A DNA stretch of 64,000 bases, from contig OY735227.1 in the NCBI GenBank assembly GCA_963457665.1, positions 43,932,742 to 43,996,741 on the forward strand, given 5' to 3'. The notes beneath the pieces are model-generated. The model worked only from the letters and a program-made list of their open reading frames with translations, had not been told where the DNA came from and did no database searches. This document shows positions 1-11,332 of the stretch, one piece after another (positions within the stretch are counted from its first letter, which is position 1; every line of letters begins with the position of its first letter). This DNA is from Thysanoteuthis rhombus (Eukaryota > Mollusca > Cephalopoda > Oegopsida > Thysanoteuthidae). Both the position numbers and the translations under genes were made by a program.

Positions 1-334
1 TCAGTGCAGCAGTTAAACTGACATCTGTTGACTTCTGGTCGTATCTGGATACCCTTTGACAGTAAATCTGGAAGATGATTCGAAGAAGAGTCCGTCATGT
101 AAGCAGAGTTTTTCTACTCTTATTTTCAATTTACTAAACTGACTTTGAAGTTGAATCTCCAAAGCCGTTTTTGTTGCATCATAACTTAATCAGTTTTAAT
201 ATTTTATACTTACTTTCAACATTATAATACAACAGGGACATATCATCAATGATGTTTCGTTGCATAAGAAAATATTTGGTAATACTTTTACATCAAAGAC
301 ATAGATAACGCTTGCCTAACGAACCATTTTTGAA
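1..334. other. AT-rich sequence, nothing recognised
   Basis: No repeat shared with the rest of the window, no long reading frame and no structured motif was seen here. Confidence 0.5.
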
Positions 335-342
335 AAGTTGCT

Positions 343-487
343 GTTTTCGTTATTTTTAGAGCTACAATGCTAAGTTTTTTTGTTTTTTTTAATCATTCAT
401 TAGTTTGAACACTCTATGAATTATAATGCGTGTGCAGGCTTAAAAATCAAATAAACTGAGCATTGTAACTCTCGGAATAACGAAAAT
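343..487. repeat. Short foldback (inverted-repeat) element
   Basis: An arm at about 343-371 (GTTTTCGTTATT then AGAGCTACAATGCT) returns inverted at about 458-487 (GAGCATTGTAACTCTC then GGAATAACGAAAAT), enclosing about 86 bp. A related single arm lies at 53585-53615 in another context, so this is an interspersed family. The layout resembles a MITE; no target duplication was found. Confidence 0.5.
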
Positions 488-496
488 ATTGATTTT

Positions 497-545
497 TTAA
501 AAGTAGTTCATTGGGCACTTATCATGTGCAGCCACTTACATATAA
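497..545 (+). repeat. Interspersed repeat fragment, copy 1 of 2
   Basis: The stretch around GGGCACTTATCATGTGC with flanking GCCACTTACATA closely matches 45860-45905 (GGGCACGTATCATGTGC, GCCACTCACATA). The core GCAC..ATCATGTGC is partly palindromic. Both copies sit in AT-rich DNA after T-rich runs. Element type is unknown. Confidence 0.45.
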
Positions 546-1077
546 TTAGCAATGACAATAATTTGCTATTTTCATGTTATTTTTCTCTTTATCAAATTTT
601 CTTCATTATTTCTATTTTGCATCAATAATTTAAATGTTAGTTTGTACGAGCAATACAATATCACGGGAGAATTGTTGTAAACTCACTAATAACCATCGGT
701 ATATATGAGTACATTTAAGAAATAATAATTATTCCAACGATCCGTAAGGGGAAACAACTAGGGTATCACTGGAATCATTTCACATTTAGTATTGTCAGGT
801 TGCTTCCCTTAGATCGTGATATACATTTGATTAGCACTAAAACCTGAAATGGGTCAAAATAGTATCACGTATATATTTGCAAAACAAGTCGTATCTTCTA
901 TATAACTGATAATCTGATTCTGAAGACTTTTTTTTATAATAATGCGTGTGTATGTTTCATATATTTCAACAAAGATGTGTATATAAGTATATGTGCGTGT
1001 GTATTTTTCATATTTCAACAAATACATATATATTTGTGTGTGTGTGCATTTTCATAAATATATATGTATGCATGTGT

Positions 1078-1083
<6 letters not shown>

Positions 1084-1154
<71 letters not shown>
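1084..1154. repeat. (TA)n microsatellite
   Basis: About 70 bp of uninterrupted TA dinucleotide repeat. A degenerate GTATGTGTG-rich stretch lies just upstream (about 940-1080). Open frames reading YIYIYI across it are artefacts. Confidence 0.95.
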
Positions 1155-1156
<2 letters not shown>

Positions 1157-1570
1157 GTTAGTGAGTGGGTTCCTTGCTGTTCCCATAACTTTTATCGCCA
1201 TATGCTGTCATGGTATTTTGACGGTTAACTCTGGTAACACTTGTACATCCGCCATGTGCCACTTTATGTGGTTTGAAGGTGTCAGTGTGTCCAGTTAAGA
1301 CCGGAAGGACTATCTGTGTCATGCCCTAAATACTCTTTGCTAAATATTGTAATAGCGCAAAATATACTCAAATATATTCTTTATCGTCAATCTTTCTTCT
1401 TTTTGACATCCATTACTGCAATATTGGCTTCTAAAATATAATACATACGCACTCAAACGCACACACACGTACGCATGCATACACGTGTAGACATATCTGA
1501 TGTCACCTACAGAACTTCATGTCAAAAAATGCTGCACGAATAAAAGTGATCACGCGCAGATTTCTTAAAC

Positions 1571-1891
1571 CAGGATTTCTCAACCTTCCCTCCCACCGTT
1601 ATCGCTTCTTTTATTGTTCATTTTTAAAGCAATCGTGTCTCTTCCAAATTTTCAATGAAATCAAAATGACATTTTACTTACGTAGTTTATTAAGAATGGA
1701 CATTTTGTTATTCACCAAATGGGAGTAACTTCCCCTCATTTTTTGACTTCACCGACATAAAACGAAAGATCGACAATTTAAAAGGAAAAAAAAAAAGAAA
1801 AGAAAAATCCATTTGTGTGTGACAATCTACCGCCCCTTCATCTCAACTTTTGTCCACTTGGGGGTGATATCCCCCTTGTTGTGAACGACTG
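1571..1891. mobile_element. Non-autonomous hAT-like DNA element
   Basis: The left end CAGGATTTCTCAACC and the right end GTTGTGAACGACTG (reverse complement CAGTCGTTCACAAC) form imperfect terminal inverted repeats of the hAT type (CAGnnnTTCnCAAC). The ends are flanked by TCTTAAAC and TTTTAAAT, an 8-bp target duplication with two differences. The inner right part carries the C-run / G-run mix (GGGGGTGATATCCCCC) common near hAT termini. No transposase frame is present, so it was mobilised in trans and is now decayed. Confidence 0.6.
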
Positions 1892-1899
1892 TTTTAAAT

Positions 1900-3060
1900 G
1901 GAATAAATTATTGACGAAGATCTTACGTTAGGAAGATTTCAGCATTTACCAGCTTTTACAACCACTATTCAGTTGTAGTTGCTTTTTTTTCTAATGCAAA
2001 TAGTCTCTACAACTTTGTCGTCTGTCTTTCCCAACTTTCCTCCACGTGGTAAATATAAAGCTTATAAATAATATATTTCACGGGTTTTAACTATTGACAA
2101 TGAATGTATCGTTGTGACCCTATCTTATTTCCATATAAACTAAATACAAATTTAATAAGTATCAGCTTTAGATATGAAACTGTAAAATCGTTTAGCTCCT
2201 GCCTATAACAGTACCAACTTCCAGTTAACCATCGGTCTCTTTCCCCGGTTTTTCTATTGACTGGATGCCTTCTTTTTTCCTTCCACTTTCTGTGCCTTAA
2301 TTCTCTTTGCTCCCGGAAGCACAAATCGGTTAAAACCTCCCTACATTTTCTGTATTTATATAGTCTTTCTGTTGTGCAGTTTTCCGTATTGAGAATGGTT
2401 CCCAAGTTTGCTCTCGAATATTATAAATTCGCTGTCACATCACCACATAACTTGACTTCTGACAAAACATTGAATATCCCGTTACTAATAATTTCTCTAG
2501 TCTTCTAAGAAACCAGCATAAGAGAATCAAACCCTTTCTGTACCTTCACACCTTAGCCACAACGACTTGATAATACACAGTTTCTTCCTCCTCGCTACAA
2601 CACCTAATCTTTTCATCTGCATTTCTATTCCTGTAAGACTAATTTGGAATTTTCTCTCGTGTATTAGATGAATAACTACTTCCCTTAATGTAGCTACGTA
2701 GTAATAGCTACGTAGTAATCTAAACAGAACTGGTCTTATACAACCGTCTTAATGTTTAGATCTTTCCTTTTCAGCATTATTAAATATCTTATTGTCGAAT
2801 CATCAGATGTACGTCTTTATTGCTTGTCTGAATATTTGCATTTGTTTTCATTTTAATTATGAACTCTGTTCAATTTCTATGCAGACATTCAAACATGATG
2901 CTTAGAACTCTTCCTTGAAAACATAGGTCAAACTGTCATGGCTGACCAGTTTCTCCCCCCCCCCTCAACTCCGCTTGTGAGCTACTACATCTACTACTCG
3001 GGACTATTATCATTATCATACCCCAAAACATAGGCTTTAACAATTCTATTACATCATCAT
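1900..3060. other. AT-rich sequence, no gene recognised
   Basis: Nothing was recognised apart from an exact 14-bp tandem duplication (TAGCTACGTAGTAA twice, 2691-2718) and a C-run at 2955-2965. Open frames here are short and show no family resemblance. Confidence 0.45.
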
Positions 3061-3149
3061 AACTCTTGCATAAGTGTTCCTGCAACTGAATTATATAATT
3101 TCAAATAATTTATTACTTATGGAATTGTCTATTATTATTATGTTGCCTG

Positions 3150-3340
3150 GTGGTAACCGCTGGAGTTTGAGTGACAGCAAGTCTCCTCAAGTCTCCAGCC
3201 CTCCTCTCCTAGTACTCATAGGTCGCAGTAATTCTACGATTTACAGTTTCACACCGGTTGCCCAGTGGTTATCGCTGAAGGCTGAGTGACAATAAGTCTC
3301 CTCAGGTCCTCAGCTAACGTCTCCTCCCTCTTTCGCATAT
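3150..3340 (-). repeat. Duplicated segment, probable LINE 3' untranslated region
   Basis: Two related segments, about 3150-3210 and 3257-3335, both carry GAGTGACA..AAGTCTCCTCA. The block lies directly downstream of the stop codon of the LINE remnant at 3360-3845 (minus strand), so it is probably that element's 3' untranslated region with an internal duplication. Confidence 0.45.
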
Positions 3341-3359
3341 CATGACAGAGCTACAATTC

Positions 3360-3845
3360 GTTGCAGTACTTATATCTCTAGCACCTTCCTCAGTATCTGT
3401 GCAGTTCCCAGTAGTGCTGTGGTCTGTACGGTCTCTATCCTTCCCTTAATCCCGATCTCCTCCAGTCTCTCCCTCAGCGTTTTGGGGACAGTTCCTAGTG
3501 CACCCACTATGACCGGTACTACCCTGGTTTTCATGTTCCACATTTTCCTTAACTCCCTTGCTAAGTCCTGGTATTTTTCCCTTTTTTCACCCTCCTTCTT
3601 TTTTACTCTATGGTCTGCAGGCACAGCAACGTCTACTATTTGGCAGGCCTTCCTTTTTTTTCTACTATTACTAGGTCTGGTCTTCTTGCCTGGATGAGGT
3701 GGTCAGTTTGGATGTCAAAGTCCCAGAGTAGTTTGTGGTTGTCATTCTCCAAAACTGCCTCTGGCTTGTGCTGATACCACTTTTCCACATGGTTGAATCC
3801 CATTTGTTTGCTTAGTTCCCAGTGTATCATCGTTGCTACTCTATC
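3360..3845 (-). pseudogene. LINE (non-LTR retrotransposon) ORF2 C-terminal remnant
   Basis: The minus strand encodes the conserved region that follows the reverse transcriptase domain in a non-LTR lineage common in cnidarians and molluscs. Visible blocks in order are HWELSKQMGF, KWYQHKPEAVLEN, LLWDFDIQTDH, ARRPDLVIVEKK, a DVAVPADHRV block, EKREKYQDLARELRKMW and VVPVIVGALGTV. The frame breaks at about 3636-3650, in or next to a run of A, so residues before and after lie in different frames. The copy is 5'-truncated: upstream of about 3845 the sequence becomes a (TTA)n run (about 3850-3870). No endonuclease or catalytic YADD part remains. It is a dead fragment. Family assignment is firm at the level of non-LTR element; the clade is not determined. 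Confidence 0.85.
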
Positions 3846-3989
3846 GTGTCTTATTATTATTATTATTATTGATTACTTTTCTTGATTATCAGGCTTCAGG
3901 CTTGTCAGGGAAGAGTAATGAATGACAGCTCCAATGAAGGCTGAGTGTCTTTTGCTCTCATTTAAGCTTAAGCACCCTATCCCATTCTT

Positions 3990-5880
3990 ACATGTTCATT
4001 ACATTGCAAGGTTGGGTGTGGAGGGAAAAGAGAAAGGTTGAAAGAAACCGGTACCGTTCACGCTTTGCTGAATGGGTACAGGGCTGTAGTGGTCCATCAG
4101 TGCAAACAGCGGTTGTATGTCCGACAAAATGATCCCGGTGGTGAAGATGGCTTTTTGCAGTCTGAAGGGATTGAGAGGGATTCGTTTTGTCTGGGGTGGG
4201 GGAGTTTTGCCAGGACGACACTCTTACTCAAAAGTGTAAGGATCGTACATGCATGAATATCCGTCCCCAGACTGGGTAATGAATTTGGTTAGGATATCCA
4301 GAGTGGTTCCAGTATCCAGATGTGTACCTAATAATTTTAGAGATGGGGTACATGCCTCTAATTTGCACACAAATTGGGTGTGCAGGCCGGATAAATGGAG
4401 AAATTTGCCAACAGAAATAGTATTGGAGGGGTGCGGCACCCCAAACACCTCTTCGGTGCGCCCCTGCCAGTATCCCCTCTCTTAATATCAGAACCACATC
4501 GATGCGACTTTTCATTTCTATCTCTTTGATTTTCTTTCAAATCTGCCGATTTTAAACAAATGTAAAGAGATAAAAACCTGTATTGAAATACTTATTTAAC
4601 ATCCCGTGTCAGATTTTGTTGAAAGAAAAATCTAAACACAATCTGACAAGATCATCATTTCATCTTTTACCGCCGGGATTTGTTTTTCACAGCTGACGTA
4701 AACAAGCTGAGCGTAAAACAGTTTTATATTTACATTTATTCAACCCGAAAATGTTTCTGCAGTGTCTAATTTTTCCCACGGGTTTCTGAGGTGCATAGAG
4801 CCTGTTGTATGATTGATAAGGACGAGATGGCAAAATCTCTTTGTGCGTTTGGAGCATTATTAAGTTTATTTCAAGGATTTAGACAGACGGACTCGCCTGT
4901 CAATCAAATTTGTAAGTATTTTATCTAAAGTTTCCTGTTTATACATTATGTAACAAGATACGACGGGGCCCTCGAACGAAACGATGATGCTGGAATCTAC
5001 AGAGGCTTCCCAGTGGGAGGTGAAGCAGCCTCCGATGAATGGGAAGTTCAAATTGGAAATTGAGACTGACAGGACAAAGAAAAGGGAAAACTATTTATTT
5101 AGGCAGATCAGTCTAGATGGACGGGAGAGACCGAAGGAAAGGGAAGAGAAGATAGGGACAGTGGCAGAGACACACCCACTCGGATATGGGCTTGTCATTC
5201 GTGCATTTTGTATGTTTTGTTCGCTCCAGCACTGTTTCGTGTTTCAAAAATAAGGTAATCTCTTTCGGCCGATCCTTCAAATGTAAAAGAGATTACACCC
5301 ACGTTTTTTGGATATGTATTTTCGTTCTTAGCTCTTCCTTTTCGTAGCTGTCCCGAAATCTCCAAGAAGTTCTATTCTGAAGACTCAACTCTGTTTTAAT
5401 GTGGAAACGCAACAATAATCTGTTCTTAAAGACAGGTAATTTGGTATTGTTTGTTAGCATCTATTATGGTAAATCTGTAGTTATGTGGCAGAGGGACGGA
5501 AAAAAAGACTAAGGGAAGACCAGTCTTTCATTAACTAATTATCCTTTTACAAAGGAAATTCCCATGCCCTGGGGAACTGCCCGTGTAACTGATACCTGGG
5601 GATGATCCTGTTCTACATAACTATCTATAAGTTTTCTAATCGACCAAGTTGACTCCAACACATTGTATACACTTGAATACGATTTTGGTCAGAGTAAAAG
5701 CTTGGTTCCCAAATTGTCATCTCTTTATCATTTTGTCGGATACTACAATCCATTCAGATACTGTCGACGTGGAAACAACACAATACGTAAAATACGAATA
5801 ATTCTTAAACAGAATATAAACAAACTAGGTCTCTGAATCGGATGAAAGATGAGCTTACGGTATTGTTCGGGATTTTGTCT
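3990..5880. other. No gene recognised
   Basis: Locally mixed composition. A short frame at 4984-5253 (plus) is rich in K, R and E but has no recognisable motif. A stretch at 4425-4475 carries GGCACCCC and GGTGCGCCCC. I see no exon support. Confidence 0.35.
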
Positions 5881-5888
5881 ACCGTGTA

Positions 5889-5970
5889 GGTCTTGGTAGC
5901 TCAATTGGTAAGAGCAGGCTGGGTTTAAGAGCGCTGCTATAAAGGGTGAGGGTTTGAATTCCACCTCAGA
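5889..5970 (+). repeat. tRNA-derived SINE head
   Basis: An RNA polymerase III type A box (TAGCTCAATTGG, about 5897) is followed about 54 bp later by a B box (GGTTTGAATTCC, about 5951). Together they resemble the 5' part of a tRNA-derived SINE. The anticodon arm and acceptor stem do not fold well, so this is not a working tRNA gene. It is followed by AT-rich sequence. Confidence 0.65.
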
Positions 5971-6035
5971 ATTATTCTTTATTTTCTGATCAACGTCGCT
6001 CCCTCACGACCGAAAATAGTTATTTATTTATCATA

Positions 6036-6165
6036 CGATAATATTGCAGAAAAGGTGCTAACGATTGCATCTGTTAGCAACAGGCGGCTAAATACATTTG
6101 AATACGATAATATTGCAGAGAAAAAGGCTTACGATTGCATCTGTTTGCAACGGGGGGATAAAATT
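6036..6165 (+). repeat. Diverged tandem duplication of an interspersed repeat
   Basis: Two adjacent copies of about 65 bp share TACGATAATATTGCAGA, ACGATTGCATCTGTT and GCAAC. A third copy lies at 9324-9420 with the same order of blocks. Upstream parts also match (5640-5680 and 9290-9330, sharing the GACTCCAACACATT / GACGTCAGCACATT type block). Element type is unknown. Confidence 0.55.
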
Positions 6166-6507
6166 CCAACCTTCTGGGCTATCCCTGATCTGCAGTTGTT
6201 TTTTTGTTTTCTTTCAACTATCCTAACTTTTGATCATCTCTGTTGGGGCCCAAGCAAATTATTTCCCATATCAAAATAATGCAGTGATTTTTCCCATCTG
6301 CTAGACATATTCTGTACGTTGTAGCAATGGCAACTTATATTAATATTAATCATCACTACCAACAATAGACGGGTTTAATCACTGTTGCTTGGTTTAGGTC
6401 ATGCATGTGATGCGTTCTGACATTAATATGTATCTATGTATATATCTGAACTTCGCCTGGCCCAAATCGTTCATAGAAATTTTGCACGGCAACATCCTCA
6501 ATGAGTA

Positions 6508-6577
6508 CGGAAAGCGTTTTTTTTTTTCTTTTTTTTTTTTTTTTGCTGTCGTTTTTTGTTTCTGAAAGGGTTTTTTC
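6508..6577. repeat. Poly(T)-rich tract
   Basis: Long T runs (about 6518-6545) sit directly before a family-A fragment. Family-A copies carry a T-rich or A-rich tract at this internal position, so this is probably part of that copy. Confidence 0.6.
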
Positions 6578-6660
6578 AACACCCCTCTAAATCGGTTTTT
6601 ATTGGGGGTTCAATTTACAATCAAGGTTTATGCCAAATTGGTCCCTTAGTTTGTGCCCAT
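6578..6660 (+). repeat. Family A repeat, short fragment
   Basis: The fragment contains the family-A internal blocks ATTGGGGGTTCAATTTACAA and AATTGGTCCCTTAGTTTGTG. Only the middle of the element is recognisable; the following bases lose similarity. Confidence 0.65.
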
Positions 6661-6789
6661 ATTCATTTCTTTAATAATTTATGATTCAAACGATTTTGGC
6701 TGAATTTTCATCAAGGTAACTTCTTAATTTACTGGGTGAAACACGACACATTTGAGTTGCAGTGATTTCTAATTTCCCTTAGAATGCTA

Positions 6790-8680
6790 GTTTAATATTG
6801 TTTTATTTATTTAGAATAAGAGGACACTACAAAAAAAGACGATAGCGGAGGGTTCGTCTTTTATATCCACTCTCCTAATCGTAACTAGACTCTTTCATGT
6901 ACCTAATCACACATTATTTCTTTGCACCAAAATGATGTACTTATCATTACCTTACTTGGCGTTCACCATTATCACCTCAATAAAAGCTGTCTCTCAAAGA
7001 TGTTAACAATTTTCAATGATATACAACTGAAGAACGGGGTAATGAGACTTAGAACTAAGGAGAACCCAAATGTTCTGCTTCTTTTTTTTTTTAAGATCAG
7101 TAGGTAAGCCGTCTTCCCTTACCTACCTGAAGATGAGCTGTAACATTGTTTTTGCAGATGGTTCTAGAGGGGTTGGAGAAAGGAGATATTGTTTTTCTCT
7201 TTCTGAAGGAATGTGGGGTTCCACAATTGGTTGACATAGTCAGGATTCGACCATGAAGCGGACACTTCGAGTGCAGACGGAGAGATAACCAGTTTTCTAA
7301 GAGAATAATTTTTTTGTTTAGTTTTAGAAACAGAAAATGATTATATTAGAAGCACATTCTACATTTTTTTTTTTTTTTGTCGTCAATAATATTTTTTAAC
7401 TGAATCTTTCGTTTTAGGTTCTGTAAATTTTATTGGGGCGTTTTCAAAAAGTGTATACGAACTCAAAAAAAAGATACATGGCTATTTAGAGTTTCGACTG
7501 GAATTACAGTGACGCCATTATTTCCTTCTTCAACCTAATCTTCATTTTGAAGTTCCCTTTACTGTTTTTAATACATTATCCTTCAAGAATATGCTGAGTT
7601 TGTATCCCAAACCGTTTTCTGACAGTTCGGGTATTTATTGAGGGTTTCGCATCATTAATAATAAGATACTCCTCCTTCTACCCAGCATAACATCATTTCA
7701 ATATCCTAACCTTCAGTTTCACACAACGCGAAACCGATAAAATTCTACACTAAGGCTAGCCCAGGGGTCCCTGGCGCCTCAGGTAAGCTGAACTTCGGTA
7801 CCATTTAAAGCCTGACTGAGCTTGTCGTCCGTCATGAGGATTTCCTTAGTCAATCATATCTCTGTGTTTTACTACAAGAGAAAGTATCTAACAGACAGAT
7901 AGTCCTGAAAAAAAAATGATTTCACATCAGGGAATTTTTTTTATTTTCACTGTTTTCAGTCTATCATTATCCTATTTTCAATTTGTATTTGGAAAGTCCT
8001 ACGGTCTCTGACGCATGACAGAATCATATCGAGAAAAGGATGCTTTGAAGTCAAGAGCAGGAACGAAAAATGTTAAAACAACAGAAGTAGCAAATGCCGA
8101 CTAAGATACTGCATTCAGATTTTCTGCTGAACTCCGGGAGATTATTGAATAGAATTATAACGATCATCATGAAAATTTTCGATAAAACTGCGTCCTGACG
8201 TTTGGTCGAAAACCTTTTTGTCGAAAGGATATTTTTTCATTAGTGGTACTCATTTGGATCTGCATATTCATCATCCCAAAATATTTTTTTCCATATCGCA
8301 ATAGACAAAAAAAAAATGAATAAAAATATCCTTTGGTCATTTAAAAGTTAAAAAAAAGGACAAAAAAAAATTAAATTTCTCAAAAATGATTTTATTTGAG
8401 ACAACTATGGAATAAGAGCTTGAGAAAGAGAAACTACCATGAATCATGAACTTATAAACACTGATTACAACATTGAAGAGCTGTGAAATATTCTCAAGAT
8501 ATAACCCATGATCTATCAATCTCACTTCTTATTAAACAGGCTGTGACCTCGACATCAATTGCTCGTACTCCATCTTGTGATATCCAAAAGGGAGTCACGT
8601 GATCATTAACGTACTGTATTTGTAAATGTATGTATTTTCTTTCAATTAAATTCTAAACTTTTTCCTAAAACTGCCACACA
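6790..8680. other. AT-rich sequence, no gene recognised
   Basis: There are several homopolymer T or A runs (for example about 7363-7378) and a short region with GTCGAAAACC / GTCGAAAGG around 8205-8228. No repeat shared with the rest of the window was identified. Confidence 0.4.
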
Positions 8681-9070
8681 CGTACCACACATACATGCAT
8701 GTCACATATACTCACAGGCACATACATACCACATACACGCGTTACATACGCAAACATACATACACATGAACCACATATGAACACTCACGTGCCACAAACA
8801 CACATACACACTTATTACATAAACACCTGTATACATGCTGCATACTCAAGTGCGCGTACACACACATTACAAATACAAGTTTATGCATACACACATACAC
8901 ATACGTATATATGCCACAATCGCACATTCATACACACATACCAAATACACACTCATGTTCCCTACACACTTTTACACATACTATATATACACATACGCAG
9001 ACAATCGTCTTCCATGTACATACATACACGTACATGCCACTAACATACACATACACACACACACACTGGC
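8680..9070. repeat. Degenerate CACATA-type simple sequence
   Basis: About 390 bp of cryptically simple sequence built from CACA, CATA and TACA units on the plus strand, ending in an (AC)n run at 9053-9065. It makes long His/Thr-rich and Tyr/Val-rich open frames on both strands, which are artefacts. Confidence 0.85.
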
Positions 9071-9090
9071 CTCGTAGAGTTAGCCTGCTA

Positions 9091-9214
9091 TATACCCCAG
9101 GGTATAATATGGCCTCGCTGGGTACATGTTTTATACCCCAGGGTATAAACTGAACTATCTTAGAATATACTCCGTGGTATAAAAGAGGATAGCCCACTTT
9201 AACCCCGGGGGTAT
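9091..9214. repeat. Four spaced 16-bp palindromes
   Basis: Copies at 9091-9106 and 9132-9147 are identical (TATACCCCAGGGTATA). Copies at 9166-9181 (TATACTCCGTGGTATA) and 9199-9214 (TTAACCCCGGGGGTAT) are variants. Start-to-start spacings are 41, 34 and 33 bp. A similar palindrome (TTTACCCCCAGGGTAAA) lies at 13036-13054. The function is unknown; they may be termini of nested copies of one short DNA element. Confidence 0.75.
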
Positions 9215-9284
9215 TTTTGCGAGGGTTAATCCGGTCTGCTACACCGGTACCTAGGGTCGGGCCCCATTCCACTTTGCTATCTAT

Positions 9285-9425
9285 CAAGTCTTTTAATTGA
9301 CTGAGCTGACGTCAGCACATTACTCACTGTTGAGTACGATGATACTGCAAAAAGGGATAACGGTTGCATCTATTAGCAACAGGGGGCTAATATGTCAATC
9401 CTCTGAAGTATCTGAACTGCAGTCG
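9285..9425 (+). repeat. Interspersed repeat, third copy of the 6036-6165 family
   Basis: It shares GAGTACGATGATACTGCA, GGTTGCATCTATTAGCAAC and CTGAACTGCAGT with the 6.0-6.2 kb copies in the same order and orientation. It ends at a short TATATATA tract (about 9434). Confidence 0.6.
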
Positions 9426-9895
9426 TCTTTTTTTATATATATATCACAGACGAGACCGAGTAAAGTTGGTGAACACTGATTGAATGACAAAGAAACGGGT
9501 TATTTCCTTCTGAGGTGCTTTATTTGGTGAGCTTATATGACAGACGTACCATCTGGTAGCATGTCCTGCTGTTAGTTACTGGTTTTGAAGACTCACCAGT
9601 TGGTGTACTAATGTTACAACCCACATGTTGAGGTACACTCTGCTACAAGTTCGTGTGCAAGGGTGGTGAAGGCAGGTGTCTGCAACAGAAAGAGGATTAC
9701 TAATAATGAGTGATACAAGGTAGACAAACCGTTTTAATGATATCTTGAGATATAAGAAAAAAAAACTCGGCCCAACTCAATCTGTTGTTTTATGGCGAGA
9801 TTATTAAGCGTGCAGTTTTGCAGACATAGCAAAAAAGTGTCGTTTTCTTTCCTGATATACCTCATTTGATTTCTGCTACCAATTAATAATAATTG

Positions 9896-10344
9896 CAGGT
9901 CTGGTTGGTCACTCATTAGAAACTGTAACATGACCAACATCTGTTGACAGCTTGCCGTGTTGAGGGAGATCAATTAAGAATTGCTCAAAGGAGTGATCAA
10001 AAAATGAGTTACTTCACTCGTTTTTGTTGGGTTGTGTGATCTCTGGAAAAGTCTGAATTAAAAAAAACAAACCAGAGTTCTGCCTTACATAAGCTTAGGA
10101 ATCAGTTTAGCGTAAATTTACATTGCAAATTTAAAAGCCTATTTCGGGGGAATTTAAAAAAAAAACAAAAAAAGTTTTTTTAGATATTATTTGGAGTAAA
10201 TTATTCAATTTTCTTCTTGCTCCATTGGTGTGGCCTGTACGCCTGGTACATTGGTAGCCATCTAGCCAGCCAGACCAACTTGAAAACTGAAGAAATCTAC
10301 ATTGACACTTCTGCCGGCAGTTCTTGGTTGACAGTTACTAATAG
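9896..10344 (-). repeat. Family A repeat, near full length
   Basis: This is one of the most complete copies. It starts at CAGGTCTGGTTGGTCACTC, then ATTAGAAACTGTAACATGACC, a GATCAATTAA block, GTTGGGTTGTG, TAAATTTACATTGCAAATT, an A-rich run, CTCCATTGGTGTGGCCTGTA, GCCAGCCAGACCAACTT and finally GACAGTTACTAATAG. The last block, inverted, resembles the first (TATTAGNAACTGT). Minus denotes the orientation in which the GGTCTGGTT end lies on the left. Confidence 0.85.
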
Positions 10345-11040
10345 ATTACTTGCTACGATGAAAATATAGTGGCAATATCGGGCTTTCTACAAGACTTGCC
10401 ATTTATCATGGTATGAATAATCTTATTTTGATGGAAAATTGCCTTGAGTGAGTGTAGCAGTTTTTCCCCCGAGAATTTCGTTCTACCCCAATAAAACAGT
10501 TCTATGCTTTAGATATTTCACTAGGGAATTTTAAAACTATATCTCCAAAGAATTTCGAGATTTAAGCAGCAAAAAAAAAATGGATTTTGGTTCATTTTAA
10601 AAAAAGAACAAAAGCTCAAAACAACTTGCATTTTCTTTTTCTCCTTGTCTAGAAACTCAATTTGTGATTGTATTTTTTTTGGGGGGGGCGGTGCAATAAT
10701 GAGGTATAGATTTAACTGTATTAAGAAAAAACTTTCCGGGTGAAATATCGGTAACTACCAGAGGGCTTCCGCAGGAAGTATCTCGAAACCCATCCTATCA
10801 GGTGAATTTTCAATTAATAATGAAAATATTAATAATGATGAAAATGAAAATGATGAGAATATTTGGGGAGGGTGCAGAGGTGTCGTTTGGCTTCCTGCAG
10901 GACCTCCCAGTTATCACCAGTGGGAATGATAGTATTAATGAATAAAAGTTTTTTGGTGGTGCAGAACTTGAAATTTCCTATGATTAACGAATGCAGGTCA
11001 AACAGAAATAACTTTATATACCCATAATATTGATAGCACG
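10345..11040. other. AT-rich sequence, nothing recognised
   Basis: An AAAATGAAAATGATG-like purine-rich patch lies at 10800-10860 and a G run at 10681-10689. No gene or shared repeat was seen. Confidence 0.4.
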
Positions 11041-11044
11041 CACG

Positions 11045-11086
<42 letters not shown>

Positions 11087-11097
11087 CATATATATAT
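11040..11097. repeat. (CA)n-(TA)n compound microsatellite
   Basis: A CACACA run passes directly into a TATATA run. Confidence 0.95.
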
Positions 11098-11332
11098 CCT
11101 TTGAAAAGCGTCCGACGAAAAACACTTTCCATTAACTATTTTGTTTGATATCATAATAAACATACATTATGAATATATATGGGTATGTGTACTTGTTCCT
11201 GTATTCGTTATTCACGGGAATTTTGATAAAGACACTGAAAATATTGAGAAAGATGTTAAGATATCGTGCCACATCATGACTTTTTTCATTTCATAATACC
11301 AACGATCGGAAAATCCAATCTGGGACCACGGA

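Noticed and set aside
946-1298. Open frames rich in YIYIYI
   Set aside because: Direct translation of a (TA)n microsatellite; the same holds at 21.4-21.7, 23.0-23.3, 38.6-38.9, 41.9-42.3 and 53.6-53.9 kb.
5889-5970. Functional tRNA gene
   Set aside because: A and B boxes are present, but the A-to-B distance is too long and the anticodon and acceptor stems do not pair; a SINE head fits better.
8699-9287. Overlapping His/Thr-rich and Val/Cys/Tyr-rich frames on both strands
   Set aside because: They arise from CACATA-type simple sequence; no homologue or start/splice support.
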